Positions 21,374 to 33,855 of a DNA stretch of 64,000 bases are shown one piece after another. The notes beneath the pieces were generated by a model. It was not told where the DNA came from, did no database searches, and worked only from the letters and a program-made list of their open reading frames with translations. Within the stretch, counting starts at the first letter, position 1. Each line of letters starts with the position of its first letter. Made by a program: the position numbers and the translations under genes. This stretch comes from Hydractinia symbiolongicarpus (lineage: Eukaryota; Cnidaria; Hydrozoa; Anthoathecata; Hydractiniidae): positions 17,160,851-17,224,850 of the forward strand of contig NC_079877.1 of assembly GCF_029227915.1 (NCBI RefSeq). Reading direction: 5' to 3'.

Positions 21374-23314
21374 TAACAACATCCTAAGTTGTGAATGGCT
21401 TTCCTTCGTGTTTTATTTGCCATTTTCATGAGGTTACTCATACTTCTCAACATAGATTTCTCTGAATACACTACACCATATCATCACTCAACAATCATCC
21501 CAAAATAACATTAAACCAAAACGAAACTCGATTCTTACAAAGACAGATTGTATTTTATTCAGAGGGGCCAGGTTCTTTTGTATAACCTAATGGAGTGATC
21601 ACAGCTTTTCCTTATCAGTGACAAAACAAAGTTGGTAAAAACTTAATAATACTTTTAACAACCAAAACTATTTACCTACTTTTTTAACCGATAAAACATT
21701 TCCATCAACTATTTTTAAAGTAAATTCCCAATTCGCAAATATTCATTACTCGAATTTATTGAATTTTCAAATTTGCGAATTTTTCTTCAAATAAAATAAT
21801 CGAAGTGTAACACATTAAAGAGGTGGTGATCTTGACATTTGTAAAAACTGGATCAAGGTGGCATTTTGACACATACCCACAGTACAAACCATTGTGACGA
21901 AAGAAAGGAAAATTTTAGGATTAAATCACAGACGCAGAATTTTACGTAATAAGGCAGTCTTTATTTGCCATTTGAAGGATAAATATGTTAGAACGTAACA
22001 AAATGACGCAATGTTATAACACATATAGGAAAAAATAGTTTAGCTTCAACCGGAAACGTTTGACAATATAAGATTTGTAAATTTAATAAAACGAAAAGCT
22101 TATGTGTACTTTTACTGAGATTGACAACTCATTTTCGAAAAATAAATTCCAGGACATTTCAGGAGCTTTTTGACCTTTTTCAAGGAGTAATCTTGTTTAA
22201 CAAAAACTGAAATTTGAATGAGAGAAAAAACCTTTTTTGTTTTAGTCGCCAGCTGATGGGAACCATTTACTTTTTTAAAAAAAAAGAAAAGAAAAAAGAA
22301 CGATACACACGATATTGCGACATATATGGAAGATAGATTTTAAAAAAAGTGAAATTAGAAACGTTTGGTAACCTAGCTGTAGAGGACGAAGGGGGAAACG
22401 GATTTCGGAGAATTTTACGACATATTTCAATTTTGCATCCCATATCTGAGAATCATCATTCCACCTCAGAACAGTATTTTTTCAGTTAAAGTATTCAAAA
22501 TCTTACAAAAAAGCTGCATGCTACTCAACAACTTTCTGACAAAAAATTAGAATTAATAAAACGCATCGAGTATAAAGAAGGTACGACACGATTTGAATAA
22601 AAACATTAAAAACAACCCCTCCCATCTGTGACGACCTCCGAATGAGAACCCACCCATTTTAATTTATTAACAACCCAATTATTGATTTTAAGAAACATAA
22701 CCCTCCTCCCCCCCCCCTCCCCTACAATTAGATTACCAAGAATACTGTAAGAAGAAATTAACATTTTCATTTAAAAAAAATATTAAAAAAGCATCCAAGC
22801 AAAACTTGAGAGGGTAAAAACAAAGAATTTTGTGTGTACCGCCAGGGATGAAATATATAAAATTCAAAAAAAAAACAATTAAAAAATATAAGGGCAAAAT
22901 ACAACTTCTCAACTTCGGAACATGAGAGCAACATTTAGGTTATAACCTTTTTGTAACCAATAATTCGCAAGACCTTTAACATCAATTCCATAGAATGAAG
23001 AAGTGTTCACAGTCGTAAAGCACGTTTGAAGTGAAAAGAGGGAAATTAATTTCTTTAGGATTAAATTACGGAACAGTTTTAATCTAGGACCTTTAACTCC
23101 AAGTTAGGTCGATTTCTCAGTTTAAATTGAGGCAGAGGCAGTAAGACTTGCAATTCTGTTAAAAGCTCTTGGTAAGTTTAATTATGCTATAAATATACTA
23201 TTTTTATGAAACAGGAAAATACACGCCAGTTTTAAAAAAAAATCACGAAAAAAAACCTTTTGGGAAATAAATGCAACATACTGTACAACCATACTGTACA
23301 ACCAGCCAAAATGT

Positions 23315-24926
23315 TCACGAATAACCAACACCATTTCTACTTAATGTTTTACTAAGTGGTTTCTCCAGATGCATTTTTTGACCAGAGTCGGTTGTATATA
23401 TGACGGCTTTTATGTAATGATTTATCAGGCTGTCGACCGAGTCGAAAGAACGCTGCCCTATCACGTATTTATCGTTAACGAAGGAGATTTTGAAGTGTTT
23501 TATTCGATCTGGAACTTTCATCGACAACGAATAATCGCCAGGCTAGAGGAAAATAACAATAACAACGAAAAAACAGTCACATAAAAATTAAAAACAAGAA
23601 TCAGTAATATTTTTGCTACTAAACAACAGTTTCTTGAGATATAAAATCTTAATTGCCCAAGAAAATCTAGAGCCCTAAGAACTATCTTCTGAGAAAAGCA
23701 GACAGATCCTGGAAGTGATGCCCTCAAATTTTGTTTATTTTTGGATATTTTGTGCAAATTATATAAATAATTGATACTTTTAGCCGAATGTGTAACATAG
23801 CTCTAAGAGGGCACCCTTCTTAGGTCCCAGCGTTTAATCTTTCTACGCAACCAAGCGCTGGGGTCCAAACACTAGGAGTTGCAGCCATGATTGCTTTGTA
23901 TTTCAACCAATTAAAGTCTTAGCATAAACACTATCACATTTTTAATTTGTGGATTTTTTGCACATTATATAAAAAAGGAAGATGGTACAACCAACAGCAA
24001 ACGACATATGCACGTACCTTACTTTCACTATTACGAACTAGATATTCTCCCTCTTTGGCATGGTTTCGCAACAATGACTCACACAACTGGCGTGACAATG
24101 TACCGTGATACCAATCGCGATTACTAAATTCATGCTCACTCTTTTTTCGCTCGACTGTTGACGTCACAGGATGTTTTGGTTTTACCGGGCCTGGCGTAAC
24201 TGACGAGACTATTTCTTCAACGTAATTCCGTGGGACTAACCCAATTTCACCATTGGACTTTCGTGCTTGCCACCAATCTGGGTCATCCTTCGGTTTATTT
24301 ATTATTTCAAGAACAGAGTCTTTTTCGAACGAAAGTTCTTCATGGGATTGAGAAGCAAATTTATAGAGAGTTCTTACTTTACAAATAATAGGTGTGTCCA
24401 CACCGGGCATGATGTCACTAGGACTAACGTACTCTGGACTTGTGTCTGTTTGAATGTAATTAAATGGGAACCAGCCAGTTTTGCCATTACATTCACCTCT
24501 ACACCAGCCATCATGTTCCATTTCTAATACCATAACTTGATCGCCTCTGTTTAATTCTATTTCATCATCTCGCGTTGGAGCATAAGGGTACTTAGCTGTG
24601 GCAACCATTAACACGTTTCCACCTTGCTTGCCTAGCTTAACTGGCTGGCTATCTGATTCTGTTGGATCAATTGATGTCCGTTTTGTATTTTTTAACACCT
24701 TGCTAGTCAAGTTGGCAATAATGTTCTTCTTGCCTTTTGTAGAGTCCTTCCGAGTCAAGTAATTGGACGGAACAAAGCCCGAATGAGAACGTTCATTCTG
24801 AACCATCCACCACAGTTGGCTGTCGTCTAATACTGTTAGTTTTTCATTTTTACGGATAGTCAACTCGTTGTCGGCCTCTGCAGTGTAATCGTACTTTGCA
24901 ACCGCTATGCTATATTCCGGCTCCAT
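23315..24926 (-). CDS. NCK: NCK SH2/SH3 adaptor protein
   Basis: The two coding exons are 24018-24926 (303 codons) and 23315-23542 (75 codons plus TGA), giving 378 aa, essentially the length of vertebrate NCK1. It has three SH3 domains at about residues 4-60 (AVAKYDYTAE, GFVPSNYL), 107-162 (ATAKYPYAP, GWFPFNYI) and 186-245 (VRTLYKFAS, GLVPRNYV), then an SH2 from about 272 (DWYHGTLSR, YLVRNSES with the phosphotyrosine-binding Arg). The intron splits the SH2 between SESK and PGDYSL, phase 0. NCK links phosphotyrosine receptors to actin regulators through PxxP partners in the cytoplasm. A TTTTAG/GT site just 5' of the ATG suggests an intron in the 5' UTR. Confidence 0.95.
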
Positions 24927-27211
24927 TGTTGGATTTCATAAATATTAAATTACTTCTTCAACCTAAAAGAGCAACATGCATACATCCAAAGGCAAACAAA
25001 TAAAAACTTGACAGTTTGTGTGATAAACGTTCTTCAAAAGAAGTGCACATTTTTGCAACGAAGCATTCATGTAATATATACATATCAGAAAAAATTCAAA
25101 TATAACATCAGCCAAAAAGGCATTCTCCATATTTCTGATAATATTTTATAACATTTTTTTGTGGATGTAAATTTATGAAAAACCTGCAAGTATCTCAAGG
25201 TACCTTCTTGATAGATCTGAAGCACCAGAGTCTGATAGAGGCTAAAACTTCCTTTTTCAACATGGCTTTGCAAAGCCAACAACTTATTCCTAACCTAATT
25301 AGCTAATAGAGACTTTTAAAGCAAAGACAAACCAATGTACTGTTGCCTCTATTGTGAGGGGCCTGAAATGCTGATAAAGAAAATGTATAGGATCATGTAC
25401 TTTTGAGGAATGGTTAACAAGATATTTGGATTTAAATGTGTTTTGATGACACCATCAACGTGTCTGTTATAAAACAGGGAACTTATGCAATGCAATTTTT
25501 ATATAAAAGGCATTTTCGGAGGGTTTTGTAGATTTCCTCGAGCTTGCTTTTTTCACATTAAATATTTAGGTTTACAGCTCCTCTGCAAAAAATTGTCAAC
25601 ACAAATTAAAATTTCTTCATAAAATACTTTTTTACTGAGTCATTTTCCAACGTTTTATGCAAATCAAAGAAAGACCATACAAGGAGTAGATGCCATGCAG
25701 TCGTTGGCATGCCATAAAAAGTGCGTGTTTGTATTTTCTATTTTCTTACTTGATTTAAATATTTATATTTTTTTTACGTTGGAGACAAGTAGGTAAGTTT
25801 AAACGAGTGAACCACATACGAGAACTGAACAAACTAAAGAACCAGCAAAAATATTTGCTGATTTACTGTGTTTTGTTTATGTGTTTTAAACATTTTTTTC
25901 CAAATAGTTCTTGATATTTACTTATTTTTTCATGTGCAACAGATATATTTAAAATTCTTATACTTTGCAAGCTTGATTAATTGTTAAGCAACCATCCTGA
26001 TAAAAACTTCCTAGCAAGTGATGTTTCTAACTTGATTATTCACACAAAAATAATGATTCAAAAGTAATTCTTGAAATGTTTTATTACTAAATTGTTTTTT
26101 CTATAATACATTTAAAGATTTTGAAAACGGGATAGTATAGTGGTGTTCCATATACAAGAGGACATATGGCTTTGGGACAGGTTTGGCTTCATTGACCCTT
26201 TATAAACAGTGTGTCCTGTTTGCAAATAGGCAGGTCAAAGGGTTTGAAATCGGGATGGCGTTTACAATCGAACAGAATCGGTACCTTTGTACACACTTCA
26301 GTTGTGGCAGAAGGTACTGATGTGTTTTTTATGGTGCATAATGAACTTGTATCTTATGTTTGTGTCTCAAGTGTGCTATTTTCATTAAGAAAATTTATAT
26401 GTAGTTTTTTATGTTTTTTTATTCATTCCTGCTCAATAAGTCAAAGTAAAAGGTTTAGAATCAAATCTAAGACACATTTTCTGTGTATTTATTTTAGTTT
26501 GTTCTTGTTTGACGAAAAGTTACAAACATTTCTGTCAATGTTTTTTTGTTTTTTGAAAATTTAACACAAATGTTGTACAGCTATAAAAAATTTTTAACTG
26601 TTGCACAACAAATAGCTAGCTAGTTACATAGACTTTATAACTTTTTGTGCAACAAGGACTTTTCACGATCAAATCTTTACACAGTAGAAATCTGAATTAA
26701 ACATATATAAACAAATAGCAGAGATTAACCAGTATCTAAAACAAATTAAAGATTTTGAAACAAACAAACAAAAAATTCCATGAAAAATTGAAAGAAATCT
26801 AATCTTAAATTTATGAATTTTAACAAAAACAGCTTCCTTACGGCATGCTTACAACATTTCATAATGGCTGCTTAGTCTGAATACTGGCCCGTGATTTGTG
26901 TAGCTAGTAGCACGACTGGTTCCCGTCCGCAAGAATTGTTTAGGGGGATTCCAAACTCAAGTTAACATCAATTGAACGATAGGGAGGGTGACCTAAAACA
27001 ATGATGTTGATGTAGAAATTTTATAAAAAATGTTATTTTTTCAATTGAAAAACCAAAACAATAGCTGTATACAGTTTAAAAGTAAGTATCTTGAGATATA
27101 TGTCTGTCTCTTTATATTGAACATATATGTTGCACATGAAAGGACGTTAAGATGAGGGGAGTGGGTCCGAAAATTCTAGCATTTATTCAACATTTACCAT
27201 TGAGTGGTAAA
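24927..27211. other. Intergenic stretch upstream of NCK
   Basis: It probably holds NCK 5' UTR and promoter. A candidate splice acceptor lies at about 24963. I see no further gene; the open frame at 26211-26564 is low-complexity and T-rich with no motif. Confidence 0.4.
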
Positions 27212-27212
27212 A

Positions 27213-27277
<65 letters not shown>
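27212..27277. repeat. (AAT)n microsatellite
   Basis: About 21 AAT units. On the minus strand it reads (ATT)n and directly follows the 3' end of the LINE relic beside it, so it is probably that element's tail. Confidence 0.95.
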
Positions 27278-27281
<4 letters not shown>

Positions 27282-28950
27282 AAATGATAAACCCTAGACT
27301 GCCTTAGCTCAAACAAACATAGTAACATTTATAATCTGTGAAAATTGAAAAGAAAAAGAGTAAAAAACAAAAATTAAAAAGTTAAAAAGTGATCTCCATT
27401 AGAATTTGCCAAATACATTAGAGATGGAAGTCTTAAACGAAAGCAGACACAGGTCACTTGGTCTAGAAGATTATTCCACACTTTTGCAGTTCTAAATGGG
27501 AAGGCTTTTTGCCAAAATCTGTGTTGACTAAGGGAAGTGTGACCTGTTTTTTGAAGCTCCTCTTGTTTGATGATTATGACAGTTTTTTTTGTCAAAAGGA
27601 ATTTGAGCGCATGTAATCAGGAGCAATGTGATTCATGGCTTTGAAAACTAATATGGCATCGTTTTTGATGAGTAAATTATTCATTGAATATTCCCTCTCT
27701 TTCCCAAGAAAGGTATAGACACATTTTAATCGTTTTTGTAGTTTTCCCAATCTACCTTGGGTGGCACAAGCCCATGCCGAGGAGCAGTAGTTGAAATATG
27801 GCATGACAAGTGCATTAATTAAAAGGTTTTTTGTGTGAGGTGACTTTTTTTAACTGGCTGTGGTTGCCGAAAAAGATTGTTTCAGTTTTGTCCATATTAA
27901 TAGTGATTTTGTTATTCTTCAGCCAGAGGTCCACTTGCGAAAGTTCCAACTCGACCTGGGAGGCAAGGGTATCCAAGTTTTTTTGGAACGAAATAATTAT
28001 TGTACCATTTGCATTGCAGATTTTAAGTCATCAATATACAAAAGAAAGAGCAGGGGTTCCAACACAGATCCCTGCGGCACCCCAAAAGCGTCTTCATGAA
28101 GCAGATCTGATCCTGCGTCGTTTACAAGAGTCAGCTGCATTCGACCCGTTAAGTAGGACTCGAACCAGTCAAAGGCAGCATCTCTGATGCCAAAACACCA
28201 TAGTTTTTTTAACAAAATTTTATGATCAACAGTGTCAAAAGCTTTTTTAAGGTTAATGAGCACAGCACAAACAAAGTTTTGTTGGTCGAGCTGAGTAAGA
28301 ATAAAATCAGAGACATCGACTACTGCAGTTTCTGTGGAAAAGAGTTTTTGAAATCCAGACTGTCTGTCGGAAGTTGGGCTCAGAAATAAAATGAGACATT
28401 TGCCCATGCACTAACTTTTCAAAAAATTCCATAGGAGTTGGCAAAATGGAGATAATTAGTAGGATCTGTTTTATTACCACTTTTAAAAATAGGTGAGACC
28501 CTTTTAGTCTTCCAACATTTAGGTACATAACCAGTAAATAAAGATTCATTGAAAAGACTTGATAAATAAATACTTAAAGCTGACGAACCTGCTTTTAGCA
28601 GTCGTGAACCAAAGTTTTAGTGAACTAATTATTTTTTTAACACTTTTGGTCTCAATAGGGGCCCACCAAAAATTGTGTCCGCTAACAGGTGGATTAACAT
28701 TAGTAGTGTCAGAAGAAAATTTAGAGGCTAGTTTGGCACCAACACCGACAAAAAATAAATTGAATGTTTTGGACAAGAAGTTTCTGTACCATCGTTTTGG
28801 ACTACTCGTTTTATCAAGGTAGTATTGCCTGACTTATCAGTTTTTTTAGGGTTATCCAAAGTTGTTTTGGCCGTTTTTGAAAGTCCTGGTCTCCCCCCCC
28901 TTAGCAGTTGCTTAGGTTTCATCTTTAGTTTAAACCTTTTATGACAATGA
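27278..28950 (-). pseudogene. Truncated LINE relic (reverse transcriptase)
   Basis: Read on the minus strand, fragments at 28546-28776, 27997-28407, 27592-27804 and 27374-27595 follow the normal LINE order. First comes an N-terminal RT part (FFVGVGAKLASK), then RT motifs (RQSGFQKLFSTETA, LINLKKAFDTVDHKIL, GVPQGSVLEPLLFLLYIDD), then the C-terminal domain (YFNYCSSAWA, FRTAKVWNNL). Several frame changes separate them. No endonuclease is left, so it is 5'-truncated. The 3' end GGCAGTCTAGGGTTTATCATT followed by (ATT)n looks like an L2/CR1-type tail. Confidence 0.8.
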
Positions 28951-30373
28951 TTCGTTACAGCATGACTTTATTCCTTGACTATAAAGCTATAGTTACTCTA
29001 AATTCCTAAAATTTGTGTAGAGATGAAAGGGCATATATAGCTATAGCTACAATAATGGGGGATTCCAGACAGGAAGTGCAATAATAGTTTAGCCAGGTAC
29101 AAAGCATTCATAGAAGAAAAGGCTGTTAGGATTTCCCAGCTTACTCGTTATATACAACATAAATAGAGTACGGTATACAGAAATAATATTCCTATTATAA
29201 GAATGTGAAACAACCCATCATTTCTGTTGGCTGGATCTCCCACTTCTTCGAAAACATCAACATCCAACCCTTTTTCATCCAACCTCGTTTTTAAAATGGC
29301 GCAGGCCACCCAGGGCTTACTACTCTGGGCACCACAGAAACGCCGGCGTCAAATGACGTAAGCATTATTCGTAAATGACATTTCGAAACAGCGCAGTTCT
29401 GGCTGGAAATTATTGATTTTGACTTTTTTTAATTCAGATTTCTTTTTGATGAAAAATAAAACAGAGATAATGTTCAGAGAATTCTTAATCAAGCGCTTTT
29501 TTCTAATAATTAACCAACTCTACTATAAACAGTTAAAATAACAGAACAACCTCTTTTATTTTAAATTTGTCTACCACATATCGTTCCAAAGAAATTTTTT
29601 ATCTTCTTTTAAACGTAATAGTTACCCAGGATAGCTTCCCTCCTCCGATTTTTTGCGGTCTTAAGTTAAAAAAAGAGCATCGAATCACTTTCATAATTTT
29701 AAGAATCATTCAATTCTCTGGATGTCTTTTCGCAGGAAGCAAACTCTCAAGGTTGTCAGTTGTTTTTTCTGAACGTTATCTATTTTATTTTACACATCTA
29801 TGATTAGTCAATACCAACAACATGCAATTTGTGCAGGCCCTGAGATCAAAGTTGCCTCTAAATCTTGAAAGCATGAAAAAGAGGTGTCGTCAATTCCAAT
29901 TATTAAGCAGGATTGATAGTTTGCTTTCCTTTGTTTGAAATCAGTACTTTCTATTTGTTTCGCGCAGAATTAGTATGTATGTATGTATGTAGGTATATTT
30001 CGCATAAAAAAGGTATAGTTACAAAAGTTTCCATAGACTTATATAATATACGTAACATTACAATACATATATACATATATAATATACGTAACATATACAT
30101 ACAATACTACGGATTAATTGCAACTTTCCTTACTAAGCCAGGTGAAACGCAGAAGACAAAAGTAGTCTTATCATCGAGAACCTATTATTTCTACGCAAAG
30201 CGTAGTTCCGCCGGTGCCTGTTTGTGAGAAGGTAGCTATTTACTGTTTAACGTTACAAACAAGTTTATTAACAACAAATATATCCTAATCAATATAGCTA
30301 TGTATAAATAATAAAAGCATAATAAAATTAAAAAAATGAGAATGAAATTAAAATTAAAGAAAAAGAATTCAAA
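28951..30373. other. Intergenic stretch, no gene seen
   Basis: It contains a short (GTAT)n run at about 29973-29993 and two copies of TAATATACGTAACAT at about 30042 and 30080. Nothing else is recognised. Confidence 0.4.
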
Positions 30374-30428
30374 TTAGAAGAAAGACGTTTCGCTCTTAAA
30401 ATTTAAGACCGAAACGTCTTTCTTCTAA
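30374..30428. repeat. Perfect foldback repeat
   Basis: 19-bp arms (TTAGAAGAAAGACGTTTCG and its complement) surround a 17-bp spacer that is itself nearly palindromic (CTTAAAATTTAAG). The whole 55 bp could fold as one hairpin. This could be two abutting element ends or a small foldback element. Confidence 0.85.
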
Positions 30429-30769
30429 GCTCCTCAGTCACGTGACTAAATGCCGTGTCTGCGGGAACATATGTAAACAGTCTTCGGACCGTGTCCGGGA
30501 TTTTTAAGCAATTTTAAAGAGGTACCTATTTTATTTGGACGTGGCTAGTGCACCGGTACCGGTTCTTTAAGCTCGAAATCGCTTAAAGAACCGGTAAATC
30601 TAAAAATGACATGTGCGCAACGATATTTAAGAAATTGACATGATATTTGTTAACTGAATAAAGTATTACACCGTCTGGATCTCAATGCAGTTTTTTTTGC
30701 TAAATAATCAACGTGAATGGCGTATAAGAGCTACCGGTGCTTTAAGCTGAAAGCGTTTTGAAGTTTAAA

Positions 30770-31300
30770 GTGCCTTTTTTTTCGTAAAAGACAGTAGACT
30801 TAGAGTGCCGGTTTGTTTGCAGTGATACTTAGAAAACCGGTTTTTTTCGTAAGAATTAGAGTGCCGGGTTTTTTGCAGTGATACTTAGAGAAACGGTTTT
30901 TTTTCGTAACAGTTAGTGTCATTTTTTTGGAAGATACTCATTAGACTTAAAGTGACAGTTACTTTGTACGAGACAAGGTTAGATTTAGAGTGTCGTCTTT
31001 TGTAGAAGACAAGTTTACATTTGGAGTGCCGGTTTTTTTGCAGAGATATTAGAGCACCGGTGTTTTCTCGTAAGACTCATAGTCCTAGAGAGCTGGGTTT
31101 TTTGTAAGATACTTACGAGATTTAGAGTGCTGGTTTTGTTGTAGAAGACAAGATTACCTTAAAGTGCCGGGTTTTTGTAGAGATATTAGAGCGCCGGTTT
31201 TTTTGGTGAGACTCATTAAGAGCGCCGTTTTTTTTCGTGCGATTCAATAGACTTAAGCACTGGTTTTTTTCAGAGATACTTAGAGTGCTGGTTAAAAGTT
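30770..31300. repeat. Degenerate tandem array with GTGCCGG and T-tracts
   Basis: Loosely repeated units of roughly 30-60 bp share the phrases TTAGAGTGCCGG, TTTTTTTGCAGTGATACTTAGA and TTTTTTCGTAAGA. There are about a dozen units, variable in length and order. It is non-coding. Confidence 0.7.
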
Positions 31301-31516
31301 TTTTTAACGAAGACGAGTAATCAGTAACTTATGAAGTAAAAGTGGATATTGGAGTAATATATGATCAAAAAATGCAATGGGAAGAGAACATTCTAAAAAC
31401 TTGAATATATATTTATTCACTTGTCACGCCATATTTCCAAATGCTGCTTTTGCACACTGTATCTGCAAAAAACAAAGTAGCATGATCAAAGAGGGGCATT
31501 ACCTTTGGCCCTATTA

Positions 31517-31589
31517 ACTCCTGCCAGGATTTGAACCTGGATCTCCTATGAAATTCTCCACAACAATCCTGCCTTTAGACCACAGGAGT
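31517..31589 (-). tRNA. tRNA-like sequence, probably pseudogene or SINE head
   Basis: It is 73 nt. The acceptor arm is perfect (ACTCCTG / CAGGAGT). The A box TGGTCTAAAGG and B box GGTTCAAATCC are both good, and the T arm CCAGG/CCTGG is perfect. The anticodon region (TTGTTGTGGAGAATTTCATAGG) does not form a normal 5-bp stem with a seven-base loop, and no anticodon can be assigned. The head (GGTCTA...AGGAT) resembles tRNA-Glu. Most likely a tRNA pseudogene or a tRNA-derived SINE promoter. Confidence 0.5.
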
Positions 31590-31869
31590 TTTACACAATT
31601 CCTAAGGAACTGTGAGAATTGCAGTATTGTAAAAATTATTCAAAAACATTTAGTGCGATAACAGCCCTAATTATTAAATTCTGTGGTGCGTTATTTGTCA
31701 CGGTCATAAACCCCACCTTAAAACATCAAACGTTATGTAATGGCAGCATGAGTATGAAAGAAACCCTCTTAGCTTGTTGACTAAAAACAGGGAAATATGC
31801 CTCTTGTTCTTTTTGTTAAACTTGAGGAAATTATATATACAAAAGATTTTTTACTGCAGATGGACATCT

Positions 31870-32112
31870 TCCCAGCAGGTACACGAACGTCGTACAGACG
31901 TCTGTTGCTAGTCGCTGCTACGTTGCGACGTCGGCTACGTTGTTACAATGTCGCACCGACGTCGTAATTTTCGACGTCGCATATCGACCATAAACCGACG
32001 TCGATCCAGACGTCGCATGTCGACCGTAAACCGACGTTGATCCAACGTTAGGTTATCAGACGTCGGATTAATACTTCAACACGACGTTGTACCAACGTCG
32101 CATCAACGTAAG
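31870..32112. repeat. CpG-rich GACGTC/ACGTCG degenerate repeat
   Basis: Dense repetition of ACGTCG, CGACGTC and GACGTTG words, with longer repeats of the type CATGTCGACCGTAAACCGACGTTGATCCA. It stands out by high CpG content in very AT-rich surroundings. Non-coding. Confidence 0.75.
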
Positions 32113-32790
32113 ATTCGATAACTCTTTGAGGGAAAAATTATTCTTAGAATTTTCTAAGAAAAATAAAAAACGGTTTTTACAAATGCAATAACTGACTGAC
32201 TATTGGAGATTGGGGGTACGTTGTTATTATAATTTTATTTTTAAGAGAGAAAGCGCGAAAGTTTCCAGTTCAATGTGACCAAACCATGTGATAAAAATTA
32301 TGAAATTTAATTTGTTAAAACATCGTACTTTCGAACGAGGCAATATTCGAACGGAAAAGAAGTCGCTTAGAATTTAAAAATACACACAATGTTTTTTTCT
32401 TTACTAAAGAAAGTTGAAGCTGAATTTTGAAATTTATTTGTTGAAACGACGTTATATATGTGTCAGTTTCTTTTGCGCTAAAATCGTTGTGTGTTAATTT
32501 TAAGCATTTGTTGTTGGTTTTATGAAGATATAGAAGAAAAGAAAGAAAGTGGAAATATTTCAAAATATAATGAGAAGGATCAGTAAGTTTTCTTAATTGC
32601 CTGCGTTACCCTGAATATTTATATGAAATACAATGTATACATATTTCAAGTTTATTTGGTGTCATTATTTCGCATAATGCTATAGAAAAAATTCTTGATT
32701 TTTGGTTGATGAAAAAAGCGACAAAAAGGAATTGAGAAGATTCCCGTTTTGATAAGAAACTAGTATAGAAAGTGTTGCGGAGAGGTTGCC
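32113..32790. other. Intergenic stretch, no gene seen
   Basis: AT-rich with short open frames only. Confidence 0.4.
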
Positions 32791-33105
32791 AAGGCAAAGG
32801 CATTAAGTACGGCAAGGAAAGGGCACGGCAAAGGCAGGCCAGGAAGAGGAATCAGTAAGGCAGGGGTAGGCAAGGCATGGGAGGCACAGGCAAGGCAAAG
32901 GCATTGAGCACGGCAAGGAAAAGGCACGACATAGGCAGGCAAGGAAACAGGAAGAGGAATCAGCAAGGCAGGGGTAGGCAAGGCATGGGAGGCACAGGCA
33001 AGGGCATAGTAGGCAGGCACCAGAAAAGGCATAGGAAGGGTAGGCAAAGGCACGGTAAGTGCTGGCAAGGCAAGGAAACGGCAAGGCAAGGACAGGCACC
33101 TTAAT
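32791..33105. repeat. GGCAAGGC purine-rich minisatellite
   Basis: Built of GGCAAGG/GGCAAAG words. A unit of about 100 bp (AGGCAAAGGCATT...GGGAGGCACAGGCA) is present twice in tandem, starting near 32791 and 32893, followed by a more degenerate third part. Open frames on both strands here are by-products of the repeat. Confidence 0.8.
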
Positions 33106-33855
33106 AGAAAATATCCCCCTACAACTCAAAGATTACGTATACTCAATATATCTAAGATATGTATCATATCCGAGAGCATAGAAAATATTGAGGTGGAAAT
33201 ATTTCAAATTTAATAGCTCAAAAAAAGGTCTCAAATTTATATCAGGTCAATATCATGTTAGCCGAATTATGTGCCAATACAAGAATTTAAACAATCGGTC
33301 ATAAGGCAAAAAAATTATCATTTTTTGATAAATCTGAGATTAAAAGTAACCTGGTTCCAATGACAACAACATTAAAAAGTCAAGATATAGAAATAATCAG
33401 AGAAGTCCACGAGAAAGGCAAAATGTTTTTAGTAAAGAACGCATTTTTTGGTTTCTTCTGCCTACCTGGTTTATCAACACAAAACTTTTTACTATAAAGT
33501 GATAGATCTATTACAAAAACAAAGCATTTTTGGGCTCTATAAATGAAAGTGATGAATGTATGCAACTCCCCCCTCTACAACTCAAAGATTACCTATTATA
33601 CTCAATATAGTAAAGATCATATATTTATGAATACCTGTTTCGAATACCTAATTCAAAAACCCGCCCGAACTCGCCCTTCTATATATATATGCAGGCGTTT
33701 GCAGCTTATCGGCACCGTCTTCTCTAGCATAACTAGAGTACAGTACAGTATTTTAAGTCAAGTTTTGTTTTTAGTATATAATTAAAGACTGGATAGTAAA
33801 GTATGTAATCTTTGTTTTAGATTTGAATCCGTTGAGTTAGTTTACCACATTGAAA
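33106..33855. other. Intergenic stretch, no gene seen
   Basis: The phrase CCCCC-TACAACTCAAAGATTAC...ACTCAATATA occurs twice (about 33115 and 33570), suggesting a local duplication. A TATATATATATG box lies at about 33682, before the orphan ORF. Confidence 0.4.

Larger units (their letters stand above)
18067..23314. other. Intergenic stretch without recognisable genes
   Basis: It is AT-rich. All open frames are short, lack codon structure and match nothing I know. Within it are a repeated phrase of the type GTCCGAAAAT at 18985-19060, TAGCTAGC-rich sequence at 19850-19890, a dispersed repeat half (20262-20460), a self-complementary GAGACTGGTGATA...TATCACCAGTCTC hairpin at 21343-21373 and a C-run at about 22707-22725. 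Confidence 0.5.

Noticed and set aside
26211-26564. 117-codon frame with many Phe and Cys
   Set aside because: T-rich low-complexity sequence, no splice support, no motif.
32760-33129. Long minus-strand frames rich in Pro, Leu, Ala and Cys
   Set aside because: Produced by the GGCAAGGC minisatellite in every frame; no domain.
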